Assembly: GCA_015832175.1 (NCBI GenBank)
Contig: WJXW01000017.1
Location: forward strand, 496,001 to 560,000
From: Paraphaeosphaeria minitans
Taxonomy: Eukaryota; Ascomycota; Dothideomycetes; Pleosporales; Didymosphaeriaceae
Direction of reading: 5' to 3'
DNA: 64,000 nt
Positions 24,601 through 33,815 of the stretch are shown one piece after another (positions within the stretch are counted from its first letter, which is position 1; each line of letters opens with the position of its first letter). Position numbers and translations under genes: made by a program. Below the pieces are notes generated by a model. It saw only the letters and a list, made by a program, of their open reading frames with translations, had not been told where the DNA came from and searched no databases.

Positions 24601-25011
24601 ACCCATTCACCGACTACCTCCACCAAAAACGCCTCGGCTCAACGTCCTGCTGTTACACCACCAGTTACAAAAGTCTCAACAACACCACATGTGCCTTTTC
24701 AAGACATTCCAGCACCGCTCCGCGTCTCCAAGCAATTGGTCAGTGTCCGCTTCACTCCACCTACACCGCCAACACTCCCGCCTCCCGTCGCTCCACCAAA
24801 GTCCGTCCCGGCACCCACGACAACCATGCCGAAGCCTCGTCAAACCCCTCGCGTTGACAGCGGTCTTGACCTCGCCAAGGCGGGCAAAGAACGCCCTCCT
24901 CCTGTTTTGGAGAGGAACAGAATTACGTTCGATCCTCTTGGGGATGTTCCTACAGAAGCCGAAGAACTGAAGAATTGGCTGAATGTGAGCAAGATGCTGG
25001 ACAGACTTTAA
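21613..25011 (+). CDS. Large ankyrin-repeat protein
   Basis: 1132 aa in one exon. Residues from about 60 to 930 form an ankyrin array with well over a dozen units, for example GETALHLATKAGRIDILDIL, GNTALHVAAAS, GKTALHFAAQNGLTNTVKLL and SYTPLHMAAATGKTQAVACL. Repeats are interrupted around residues 675-800. The C-terminus is a disordered Pro/Thr/Lys-rich tail (PPTPPTLPPP). There is no NACHT, NB-ARC or other enzymatic domain, so it is not itself an NLR; it is probably a protein-binding scaffold. An alternative start is the Met at 21661. It lies 2.7 kb from the motif-bearing SesA-like gene, but I find no copy of that motif in it. Confidence 0.85.
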   Translation: MENLFSISLSETAKASMVPHRMTIDEVDDTNTHDQGHKASKLQTLVEVLRCELGRPIRSSDTGFEPTKQWTTLHYAVYHNREAALLHFLRAGQTPDGTPAAQPPLCVAVTAGHTGMVRILCESGASINAGCKHSGETALHLATKAGRIDILDILLRFKPDVNARTLYTHETPLHYAAANKRSNAAVTLLLSHGANCEAMNSHGCSPTEVALEAQHLDTAVRIIRAAGRKAHKLTKERQRLLSQVMDSRNQSSLGADLVAEALNLACPSDSSALVEAIKTCRVSLVRLVLDKGSNPNEATASGHFPIFAAFNACSAPVVQALVEHGADVTLRNPHGPNVFQAALASPLSRDKEAITTVFELLLSRGADARTTYSDGTTLLHQVVSAGNNALNISQLLLRHGVPVDAQDRNGNTALHVAAASEPCVALLLKHGANASKVNSKGLTPLLGATRGATSDNEPDLRELVRASDSSAVDAAGKTALHFAAQNGLTNTVKLLLDARADTTSTDAKKRTPLLLAVLNHRWATVALLASQPGSNAWDENGLTSLHHVATRTPKGSSTWKDIAAAAAAFCEKGVSRSMRDHTGSTPLIQASKTLPEEGLPVLEALLSQKGSERSNCVAHEDHDQRNALYYAANSGKATFVEALLRHGSPFELHEWQPADGQLGPNTVVNKRILKLLADHEWIRRMGSLHRQSSTARNEELLSNVLPLRDLKDLLTMGLDPNRLLTVKLSDSLLWMLLDHDISTSNLLSKYVYNALKLVFAFGANPDAMANRKPHRTPKMRNSQQIPLAAHPLTHVIEQCSWVSLELILLLLDNGANLSIMSPLYDGRHALHSAVRANRADIVDEMLLRKAHVDCRDTRQRTPLFLAAEDGLAQIVDMLLSSGANVDAVDVESYTPLHMAAATGKTQAVACLLRAGAKATLENYRGLTPLHCLTEKLPAGAKDEITALLQQAEVIERRKLSPPQLNSRGRARMQGPDSDKAAANKGKKLLRKSRSVPTHSPTTSTKNASAQRPAVTPPVTKVSTTPHVPFQDIPAPLRVSKQLVSVRFTPPTPPTLPPPVAPPKSVPAPTTTMPKPRQTPRVDSGLDLAKAGKERPPPVLERNRITFDPLGDVPTEAEELKNWLNVSKMLDRL

Positions 25012-25366
25012 TCGTGATTTGGTAGGTGGTGTGAAATCAGAGGGGCGACGGCACATATATACTTCTGGTCTAGTACTTCAGCACCCTCTCTTCGCTCACG
25101 TACACTGTCACGGCCCAGAACATATAGGGTCGAGAAACACGCGATACCCCTTACGATGCCAAGAGGCATAGCTAATGATGGTCTATTATATTCCCTTTTC
25201 ATAACCTTCTTGAAGCATACACATAGCATAGCATATATACATAATGCAAACTTAACATATAATACAGAAACAAAATAAACCACGCTAGCAGATCCATCGC
25301 GGTACTGAAGCTGCTCTCATCCAGCAAAGCATCCTGAGTGAACCCGACTTGCCTCCTCTCTTTAAT
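25012..25366. other. Convergent intergenic region
   Basis: AT-rich 3' flanks of the ankyrin gene and the Cys-rich membrane protein. I see nothing else. Confidence 0.45.
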
Positions 25367-26133
25367 TTAACATCCCGGCCCCGTGTACGGCGCCCCCATC
25401 CCGCAGCACGTTTTCTTGCTCCCCGCCCCCGCGCATTTCCACGGGTCTAGGCAGTCGTTGTAGTCATTGCACTCCCACCCCGGGCAACCCCACTGTGTAG
25501 ACGCACAGCACGTCGTCGTCGTGTACACTTCGTTGTTGACGGAGTTGGTGTCGGAGGCAGTCTGGCAGTGGTTCGGGGGCCGGCACTGCGAGTGGGCGGT
25601 ACAGGCGGCGCCGTCGTGGAGGTAGCGGAGCTCGATTGGGAGTGTTGGGGTAGGAGAAAAGGAGGAGGGCTTAGTCGAGTGAGGTGTTGCGGTCGGGAGG
25701 GTAGACTCTGTTGGAGGGGTGGCGGTAGGAGAGTCGGATTGCGGAGGAGGTGTCGTGGTAGGTGTGGCGGATTGCAAGGCTGGGAACGATGCGGAGGTCT
25801 GGAAGAGGTAATAGTCAGTGGAGAAGACGGTGGAGTCGGGTTGTTTACGGTAGAAGGATTTACTGCCCCGCTTGAATGTTTCCGTGACAAAAGGACGCAT
25901 AAGACAACAATCGCTGTTATGATGACTATGCATGCTCCAGCGAGCATCCATCTATACTTCTTGTTCCATGGCAACAAGAGCGGATTACGCCTCGGTGATC
26001 TGTTGTCATTAAAGTTCCCATTAATGAAATAGTTTCTGGTGCTCTGGTCATGAAGGTTGGTGTTTGTGTTGGTGTTGTTGGCATACTGGAACTGGTCTGT
26101 ACCTTCTTGTGCAACAAGGTACCTATGGTGCAT
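25367..26133 (-). CDS. Single-pass membrane protein, mucin-like with Cys-rich ectodomain
   Basis: Model: complement(join(25367..25798,25849..26133)), 238 aa. The 50-nt intron (GTAAAC to TTCCAG) is in phase 0. An Asn-rich N-terminus (TNTNTNLHDQS) and a basic stretch precede one TM helix (WMLAGACIVIITAIVVLCVLL). Outside the membrane is a Thr/Pro/Ser-rich stalk, probably O-glycosylated, followed by a compact C-terminal domain with 12 Cys in about 80 residues (CCASTQWGCPGWECNDYNDC and later KKTCCGMG). Topology is inferred to be type II-like, C-terminus out. I do not recognise the domain; the layout suggests a surface protein or sensor. Confidence 0.7.
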
Positions 26134-27131
26134 TGTGACGACCTCAGGGGATCGGGAGGTGGCATCCAGGCAGCTTCACGTGGCGCATACCCGCGTAGGC
26201 AGCAACCCTAGCCGATGATATGACCCTTGAAGTTACCTTGGGACTGAAAGCGTACAAGAGAGGCCGTGGGATGTGCAGAATGCTTGGAAACCAGAGGGTC
26301 AATTTTGAGGAAGGGTGCACTTAATTTACAAGTAGTAAAGGGGTAAGGCTATTGATGGACTGCGAAGCGGCTCTGCAATTGTAGCCCTTGCGCCCTCGCT
26401 TTGCACGCCCCCACCATCCACGTTGCTTACCCTGGTAGAATTTAACCTTCTGCCGCATTTCAATTGCCGCCAGCAGGTCGAACACAGCATCTGAGCCTCC
26501 TTCAAAGGTTCAACGCCGACCCCAAGCTTTAGGCAGTGCCTCACCGGGAATGGGTACGTGCGCCTTGTCATCGCCCAGAGTGATGGTTTCCCAGGCTTGT
26601 CCCTGGTTTGTCGGTATAATATCACAGATGTATATTTAGTACGAAGACATGGGCAAGAACGATATTCCACAGGTGAACACAGCAGCAACGACAGCAACGA
26701 CATCGGAGCTCAGTTTCATTTGCGGCACAACGCGTAGGTATATCAGTGGTGCTTGCTGGATACAATAATGCCTATTGGTTGTAGATAAACGATTCTGTGA
26801 ACGACAAGCCGGTCTGGAAGTCTAGTCGAAGGCGATGTTAGGTTTTCGTACGACGGCTGGATTGGGAATGCCGGCCACTCTTTTTGGCGTTTGCCGTGCG
26901 TTCTATGCAGCCGCCCACCAGTTCCTTCAGTTAATCGGGTCTTCGTGTAGCTGGAAAGAAGTCAGCATCTCGTATCGTCCGCGAGTTGCATGGCAGCTTG
27001 CTATTGGCGACGTTTGGAATGTTAGCGTTTGAGCCAACGTTTGTGGGGGCGATGGGGCTAATACTTGAAAATGGGATAGAGGATTAAAGATGTCAGTGCG
27101 TCTGAGAAATCTGTCAAGCATGTTATAATGA
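26134..27131. other. Intergenic, possibly containing relic coding DNA
   Basis: About 1 kb between the Cys-rich membrane protein and the plus-strand motif relic. A plus-strand frame from 26836 (LGMPATLFGVC) faintly recalls the start of a HeLo-type domain, but it breaks after about 60 codons. I do not call a gene. Confidence 0.3.
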
Positions 27132-27578
27132 GCTTGGGAAGGGGTGCATTTGTGTAAGAGTGACCCAACTAACGAAGCCAGTCGCCACGAGAAAATCTCC
27201 CGACAGCTGAATACCCTCTCCTACCCGCGAGCTTTGCAGTGCGATCCGGCATACCGAACTTTCGCAACATGGGACAGGCCCTTTGCTTCCGTGTAAGGCA
27301 CTTTTGCTTCCCAGCCTTCTAGCCTTTTGATCCAATCGCTGATGTCGCAAAAGCGGGGAACAACCCTCAGTGTCACACAAAAAGGCAACCGCAGCACCCA
27401 ATATGCACACAACGGCTGGGGTAATGCACTGCCCCATGGAAGGGTCTATATTTCTGCCGGTCAGGCTGGGAGCGACGCTTTCCAGGTCGCAAACAATACC
27501 ACTCAAGAGGGGGAAGATAAAGCACTGCAGCTTCATGCGAAACATGTTATTCGAGGACGAGCATCAGCACTCAGTTGA
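27132..27578 (+). pseudogene. Degenerate frame carrying the paired HET-s-like motif
   Basis: One plus-strand frame runs from 27132 to 27578, interrupted only by a TAA at 27294. After the stop it encodes the same paired motif as the two minus-strand genes nearby: TQKGNRSTQYAHNGWG (27375 onward), then QAGSDAFQVANN ending at 27497. Before the stop it encodes HEKISRQLNTLSYPRAL and YRTFATW, which loosely resembles the linker after HeLo-type domains in fungal NLR proteins. No start codon or upstream domain is intact. It may be a relic, or an exon of a gene that I cannot assemble. A 32-nt GT-AG stretch would remove the stop but is shorter than any secure intron here. Confidence 0.4.
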
Positions 27579-27700
27579 ATGACTAGCATTACACCACCTC
27601 TGTACCCTTTACAACACACATATACATGCTGGGAGCTTGATGCGGTGCGTTGCCTCCGGATAAGCTCTACGCAGACCAACTTAGCATTGTAGTATAACTG

Positions 27701-28584
27701 TTATGGAGGAGCGTTCAATTTCAGCCTTTGCTTTGTCTCGGCACTCTTTGCCCTCGCCCGACTCATCCGGGTCTTTGTTCTGTGTTCTGCAGTATGTTCT
27801 CTAGCGTATGCCTCCGCAATCTCCAGTTGCTTCTTGATCACATCAGGATCCATATAGATATTGTTTGTGTTAACAGCCACTCCATCGCCGTCAGAGCTCG
27901 TGCTCAGCCTTATCGATCCTTTGATCTGGTCGATTATGTGACCAAGGCCGTTGTTTGAGATCATGGTAGTGCCGTTGCCTACTTGCTTGGAAGTCATCTC
28001 GAGGGTAATGCCGTGCTACAAGGGTATAAGATTCTGAACGGTAATTATTGGTTTCACTTTGAGGCCCTTACTGGCTGATCCTTTTCCAATGAGGCTATAT
28101 CATGCGATGGCGTGCCTTGATCCATTCTGGTGATCTCAAGGTGTCGCTGGCAGTACCGTCTTCGATTCCCGGCGGAAGTCAACTCAGTCAAAGTCTCAGA
28201 CTGTAGTATCAACGAAAGTATGTCCCTCTTAGACTTAAGTGACTCAAATGACCGATCCAGAAGCTCCGTTACACCAATTGCAAACCAACGAATCCCGAAG
28301 ATCTTTGCGTTCGCTCTTTCGATCGTCTTCAACGCTTCTTCTGCGATTTCGCGCAATTCGAACACAAGTGTAGCGATCTGTCCGGAGGTGTTGAGTTGAG
28401 TCTGCTCAGACAGCGTCGAGATACGTTTGATGATTTGAAATAGGTGTTCGAGGTTTTTTCTGTGTTCTTTCCACGCAGCTGGCCCTTCTTTCAGCTCAAT
28501 GTATAACCTGGTGAGGATTCTCCACGCGCTATGAGTGTAGACAGCGAGCTGGGCGATGCTTGCTGTGGCTCCTAATATGTCCAT
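27701..28584 (-). CDS. SesA-like domain protein with HET-s-like amyloid motif
   Basis: Model: complement(join(27701..28015,28072..28584)), 275 aa, with a 56-nt phase-0 intron (GTAAGG to TTGTAG). Residues 1-140 (MDILGATASIAQLAVYTHSA ... LKSKRDILSLILQ) are all-helical and resemble the SesA N-terminal domain found on fungal NACHT/STAND proteins. Residues 181-223 hold a paired motif: KQVGNGTTMISNNGL, then DGDGVAVNTNN. The same pair occurs in the neighbouring gene at 29125-29571. Two Gly/Asn-bounded beta-prone segments separated by about 30 residues resemble the R1/R2 repeats of HET-s-related amyloid motifs. A basic helical tail follows (SRARAKSAETKQRLKL). I infer a role in amyloid-templated signalling or cell death; this is not proven. 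Confidence 0.6.
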
Positions 28585-29124
28585 AGATTTTCTTGTGCTG
28601 GTCTATCTGACTGAACTTGTTGTCGCCTGCCTCATTGCCCTGTTGACTGGGATAGATGACTTGATGAATGAGATTCCATTGCTAGTGATGGCGTCAGCGG
28701 CATAGGCTGGTTAAGAACGAATATTTTTTCATCGGCGAGTTGCTCGCGGCACCTAGGTCACCGGAAATACCTCAAAAATGTGCCTTGAAGGGCGCTTTTT
28801 CATGTGGTGTACCGACTGGTGTCGCTTTTGATGCACAGTCCGCATCAATGTAATAGGATGCCAGTTTTGTCGGAAGACGAGCCTACGTCGATACCCCACT
28901 CTGATGTTGCACAGAGAAGGCAGAATGGGCAGACACGGCCAATCCGTCTGCATCCATGCATATAACAAGCCACCCGAACACGTATCGCTTGCAGATAGGC
29001 TACTGTCTGTCGCGGCGACGTTCGAGACTGGGTTCGGTAGAAGCAAAAAGCTGAATTCCTGCAGAACAGCGGCATCTTCTCGAAAAAGTCGACCGTTGTA
29101 CGGAGTAGACAATAACGTAGTAAG
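28585..29124. other. Intergenic between two motif genes
   Basis: Upstream region of the SesA-like gene and 3' flank of the next motif gene. I see no further gene. Confidence 0.4.
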
Positions 29125-29571
29125 TCATTTAATTTGTACTTTGTCAAACATCACAGCGCGACGGTCGCGAACTTCCGACAGCGCAATCACTCCCCCACCC
29201 AGCACATGACCTCCATTCTCCTTTTGCGGGTCAGGCCGTTCTTTCAGAATAGCGATGCACTCTTTGTGCTTCTGCATTGTTGCCTCCTCGTTTCCACCAT
29301 CTGCGTTGTTGGCGTTGAAATAGACCTCGTTTCCCTTCTGACTGGAGTCCAGATGACCCTTCTTTACCACGGCAGCGATCTTCTCTAACCCGTTGTTGGC
29401 AATAAAGGTACTTCTATCCCCTTCCTGGGTGGCGCTTGCCCGAAATTCTTCCTCGACGGGCTTTAGTATCTGCTGCTCATAGTTCAGTGATGAGATGAAG
29501 AACTCACCGGCTTTGGAGGCAAGGAGCCCATGGAGTGAGCTGGCTGATGAGATCCTATATGTACTGGACAT
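29125..29571 (-). CDS. Small protein with paired HET-s-like motif
   Basis: 148 aa, one exon as read. Residues 48-89 hold the paired motif in its cleanest form: TQEGDRSTFIANNGLEKI, then SQKGNEVYFNANNADGG, 29 residues apart; the two halves are clearly repeats of each other (Q-x-G-D/N ... A-N-N). The first 47 residues have no recognisable domain, and the last 55 are charged. A 38-nt GT-AG stretch in codons 22-34 could be an intron, but it is very short. The protein could be the motif-bearing partner of the SesA-like gene 0.5 kb downstream, or a truncated paralog. Whether it is translated as drawn is uncertain. Confidence 0.5.
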   Translation of the reverse strand: MSSTYRISSASSLHGLLASKAGEFFISSLNYEQQILKPVEEEFRASATQEGDRSTFIANNGLEKIAAVVKKGHLDSSQKGNEVYFNANNADGGNEEATMQKHKECIAILKERPDPQKENGGHVLGGGVIALSEVRDRRAVMFDKVQIK

Positions 29572-31418
29572 GCGAGCCTACGGCACGCAATACTGAGAGG
29601 CTCCGGACGAATCGGAAATGCGAGTATATTCAACCGAATGACGAGAAGATAAGAATTTTTGACGTGTTGATTCTGCGTGTCGTGGGGAAGTTCGCCACCC
29701 TTTATACGGTCGTTGACGAGTCTGTATTCGACCTAACCCGCACAATCCGCAAAATTATGTTACTCAGCCCCCGCCCTCTCACTTTCCCATCTGCACAATC
29801 ATTCCAGAATGTGTGCCGCACCACTTTCTCATCATCCCCAGGTCTTAGCTCGGTTATACGCAAAGCTGGTTAGCCAGGAAAGCCTCCACGGGCCGGGGCC
29901 GTGATAGACCTCCCGGGGGGATCAAGATGTTGGTTTCATTCGTCAGCTGCACGATAGACTGCAAGGCTCAGCCGTTCGAATATTAAAACCGGTGAGCCAG
30001 CATAAGCTCTGCAGCGGTATCGTATCCCTAGTGCTAGAGACGTTCTCACTGCGACTTTGACTACCCGTTCTCATAGCAAGTAGTTTCCTCAACGATTTTA
30101 GAAATTATTGATCGCCTAATCTCACATTCAAAGCGGGGATTAATGACAAATGGGCTAAGCGCAATGAGAAAGCTGGCCGCGCCCAGAGTGTACGTGATTT
30201 TCGCCTGGCCCTTCCCTTCCGCACTTTTCCCCAGCTTTGGAGAACTTTCCTTCCGCTGATCTCGCCCGAGCAGTGGTTTCGCTTGCTTTCAATTTATCCG
30301 TCATTCGATACTTCCTTCCGCTCCGATGAATTTGTTCAGGAGAGTTTTCAATCTTCGTTGATGGGTACTGAACTTCTAGACGTGCGCCGTGAAACCAGAA
30401 ACGTGTTCCTATTGAATATAACGATACCATACGAGTTATTACCAGTAATTCCTGAGACACTGGAAAGTGTGAGCATCCAGCAATCAAATTAATTACCAAG
30501 TCCCACAATCACCAATTGGTGTGCTCCTACAAACAGCGTTGTTTGGATGAACGATCTTGAAGGACCCATAAGCCTGCAGATATTCCACATATCTCTTCGT
30601 GATATCCATATCCATGCGCGACTATTCCCAGGCGTAGAAGGTTACATCTCACCTCAATTCTGGGGCTTGTATTCGACGGAGCAGGGTGAATTCCGGCTTT
30701 TGGACGTGCTGATAAGGCTAGGGAGGTTTAGGAGGCTATTAGGGGATGTCCGGGGCGAAAGGGAAAGGAGAGGAGGCTGAAGGTGAGAGTGCCGAGGGGG
30801 AATGATTTGGAGGTGTGGAGGTTGAAGGTTTGAGGATGTGAATGCGGATATGCATGATACGGATTCGCGGAAGTTGATTGAGACGACACTTGCTGATTCG
30901 TATGGATGATTGGGTGATTTTAGGTACTTGTTTTTCTTGCGTGGACCTGTGGGAACAGAGCATCGTCATCGAAGTGCGCTTGCGGATGGTACTTCTACCC
31001 AGCTATATCTTGAACAAGTCTGTCAGTCCTTCAAACTGAAGGATGCGTACCTGTAGACTAGGCACGATCGAACGCCACGTGAAGATGCGGGCTTTGTTGT
31101 CCCGCTCTAGATTCTTCTTACTCGATGAAGTTTGCGGTATCTTTTGCTGGCCAATATCTTGTAGGGTGCGGCGCGGGATTAACAAAGAAAACCACGCCGC
31201 AACACCAACCTCACGGCACAGGCGAGGCTTACTATTGTTCTTCATCGGAGCGCCCTACACATTCCAACACGTTTTCGGAACAGTTGTATATGCAAGTGAT
31301 AGGGACAATATTAACAAGTTATTAGTTGCTGAAGTTATATATGCTCAATGAAACTGCAAAATAACTGCCAGTCCTTAAATCCTCCTGTGAAGCCTCCCAA
31401 TCCCACGAGCGCCTCACA
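29572..31418. other. Intergenic, 1.8 kb
   Basis: No gene is supported. A plus-strand frame at 30547-30780 (77 aa) and a minus-strand frame at 30155-30508 have no recognisable domain and ordinary random length. Confidence 0.4.
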
Positions 31419-32939
31419 ATGGCACCTTATACTCTAGAAACTCACAGGAAAGCTGTACAGGCTCTCTCCGAAGAGGTTGCAGCTTTTTGTAAGGCCCGCA
31501 TACCGTTCCGCATCAACCATGGCTCCACACATGCCACCCGTATGCGTCTTCCCGGAACGCCGCAGCTCTTCATCACGCACCTGAATCACATCCTGAGCAT
31601 CAACGTAGCCGAACAGTATGCCGTCGTCGAATCCAACGTTAAGCTTGGTGACATCCTCGGCGAGGCGCAAAAGGTTGGCCTCATGCCGACGACCTTGATG
31701 GACTTCCCCGATGTCACTGTAGGTGGCGGCTTCAGCGGTGCAAGCGGCGAGAGTATGTGTTGGGAAGAAGGGCTCTTCGACGCCTGTGTGCTTGAGGTTG
31801 AAATGATCTTGGGCAATGGCGGCATTGTGCGCGCAGTCAAGGGAGGAAAGAATACCGACCTGTTCGATGCTGCGCGGTGCAGTTTGGGCTCGTTCGGCGT
31901 GGTGACACTGGTGAAGATGCGGCTACGAGAGGCCAAAAACAGTGTACTGGTGACGTACGAGAAGAAGGACAGCGTGAAGGAGACCATCGATCGAATCGCC
32001 GAGCTCTGCGGCAACGAGAAGCCAGACTACGATTACATCGATGGCGTGGTGTATAGCCAGACGCATGGGGTTGTCGTCACGGCTCGTCACATCGACTCGA
32101 ATTCTGCCGAAGCGAAAAAGTACCCGAGCCAGCGTTTCGACCGGCCTCTCGACGAGTGGTGCTATCGTCACACCAAAGAAGTGCCGTCGGGCCATCGCGA
32201 AGTCATTCCTTTGCGGAGCTATCTATTCCGCTGGGACCGTGGTGCGTTCTGGGGTGGCGAGACCATGCTTGCGTACTTTGGTGTCCCAAGCAATCGTATT
32301 ACTCGTGCTCTTTTCGACAAGCTGTGCAATGCTCGTGGCATATACAAAGCTCAACTGTCGACGGGCTCGGCGGACTTCGCAATCATACAGGATCTGATCT
32401 TGCCGGTTGAAACTTCCAAGGAGTGGGTAGATTACGTGGATGAAGAGCTGGGAATTTGGCCAATGTGGTGTACGCCGGTGAGGAAGTTGGCAAACGACAC
32501 CGAAGTCTGGGGTCATCCATTCTGGAAAACAAAACCTGGAGAACAGGATGCGGGTGTGGCGCAAGATAAAGGCAGGCTCTTCATGGACTGGGGCGTTTGG
32601 GGCGCTTGCGATGGCGAGCCTGAGGCTTTCAATAAGATTAACCGTCGACTTGAAGAGCGATTGAAGGAATTGCGTGGGATGAAGCTGATATACGCGGCGT
32701 CCTTCTACACGGAAGAAGAGTTCTGGGATCTGTACGATCGCAAGCGGTATGAGGATGCGCGGAAGAAGTGGCATGCGGAGACTTTGCCGACTGTGTGGGA
32801 CAAAATTCGGCGTGATCCACCCAAGAGGAGAGAAGAGATAGAGGCTAAAGAAGAGAGACCGTTGACCCTCTTCGAACGGCTGCTATGGGTCTGGCCTTTC
32901 GGCGGATTGTACCAGGTGTTTTGCATATTGTTCCGTTAG
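31419..32939 (+). CDS. FAD-linked oxidoreductase, DWF1/DHCR24-like
   Basis: Member of the VAO/PCMH flavoprotein fold related to Delta24-sterol reductase (DHCR24, plant DIMINUTO/DWARF1). 506 aa, one exon. The FAD-binding half contains VTVGGGFSGASGESMCWEEG and CSLGSFGVVTLVKMRL. The C-terminal half has the DHCR24-type LFRWDRGAFWGG, PMWCTPVRKL, MDWGVWGA and YTEEEFWDLYDRKRYEDARK. Animal DHCR24 has an N-terminal membrane anchor; here the protein starts almost directly at the FAD domain, with a hydrophobic C-terminus (WPFGGLYQVFCILF). Fungal ergosterol keeps a modified side chain, so the substrate may be another sterol or lipid. Family is firm, reaction inferred. Confidence 0.85.
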   Translation: MAPYTLETHRKAVQALSEEVAAFCKARIPFRINHGSTHATRMRLPGTPQLFITHLNHILSINVAEQYAVVESNVKLGDILGEAQKVGLMPTTLMDFPDVTVGGGFSGASGESMCWEEGLFDACVLEVEMILGNGGIVRAVKGGKNTDLFDAARCSLGSFGVVTLVKMRLREAKNSVLVTYEKKDSVKETIDRIAELCGNEKPDYDYIDGVVYSQTHGVVVTARHIDSNSAEAKKYPSQRFDRPLDEWCYRHTKEVPSGHREVIPLRSYLFRWDRGAFWGGETMLAYFGVPSNRITRALFDKLCNARGIYKAQLSTGSADFAIIQDLILPVETSKEWVDYVDEELGIWPMWCTPVRKLANDTEVWGHPFWKTKPGEQDAGVAQDKGRLFMDWGVWGACDGEPEAFNKINRRLEERLKELRGMKLIYAASFYTEEEFWDLYDRKRYEDARKKWHAETLPTVWDKIRRDPPKRREEIEAKEERPLTLFERLLWVWPFGGLYQVFCILFR

Positions 32940-33008
32940 ATCGTTACCGATCGAAATAGAATGACTGGTTAGTGTGAAAATTCACACATGCTTCGAGTCA
33001 TTGTGAGA

Positions 33009-33815
33009 TCAACATAGCTCGCCATTGTGGCCCAGCAGTCGCTCGAATCCCTTGTGAAGTAATTGCGATTCAGCTTCGGTGATCCGCATCTTCGCAACCC
33101 CAATGCGGCTCAAGAAGTCTCGGGGACAAATAGGACCCAGTGAATGGGAGTCGGTGATGGAGAGGAAGCTCTCGGCGAGCTGTTGGGCATCTTGACGGTC
33201 ATCGGTGAGACCAGCAAGAATCAGCTCCAACACACGCGGGTTATAGGGTAGGCGGAATTCGTCAGGGCGGAAGCCGATGAGCGGGGAGTAGGTAGCGTCC
33301 TTGAAGCACTTAAGCAGTACGATGTAGAGTACGACGACGACACCGCGGAACACATTACGCTCTGATGGCGGGATCATAATGTTAGGATGCTGAGCCTTGA
33401 ACCAGAGCTCGAAGTAGGCCATAGCGGCGCCGTAGGTAGTGGGGAGGTAGGTAGCCGGGAGATGGGTGATCGAGACAACCGAGGTGGCGGCGGTGGATGG
33501 CGGAGTGTTTGGGCTTGAGCCCGAGTCGACGGTTTGGCGGGGGGTGGAGGTGTCTTTGGAAGCTGAGTGCGGCGCAATCGCCTTGGGCGCAGTTGGAGAG
33601 CAAACGTGAGTCTGCGGCGCCTGCTCTTGAGCTGGAGTAGAGCTGGCACACGGTTTCATCTCCAAACGCGCGCTGTGTCGCTCTTCCTCCGCACGCTTCT
33701 CCGCACGCGCTTTGCTGCTGAACAGACACACAATGTCGCGTTTGATGAGAGTGGGGGTCTTGCTGAAGGAGAACTTCTTCAGCGGCCACGTAGGCTTGAG
33801 TACTGAGGGACTCAT
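33009..33815 (-). CDS. Hypothetical protein, conserved-looking C-terminal domain
   Basis: 268 aa, one exon, strong ATG. The N-terminus is basic, then comes a charged helix (SSKARAEKRAEEERHSARLE) and a Ser/Thr/Pro-rich disordered stretch to about residue 125. From there to the end it is compact and helical (YFELWFKAQHPNIMIPPSE, VVVLYIVLLKCFKDATYSP). I do not recognise a family. It is convergent with the DWF1-like gene, only 69 bp between stop codons, so the 3' UTRs probably overlap. Confidence 0.6.
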   Translation of the reverse strand: MSPSVLKPTWPLKKFSFSKTPTLIKRDIVCLFSSKARAEKRAEEERHSARLEMKPCASSTPAQEQAPQTHVCSPTAPKAIAPHSASKDTSTPRQTVDSGSSPNTPPSTAATSVVSITHLPATYLPTTYGAAMAYFELWFKAQHPNIMIPPSERNVFRGVVVVLYIVLLKCFKDATYSPLIGFRPDEFRLPYNPRVLELILAGLTDDRQDAQQLAESFLSITDSHSLGPICPRDFLSRIGVAKMRITEAESQLLHKGFERLLGHNGELC

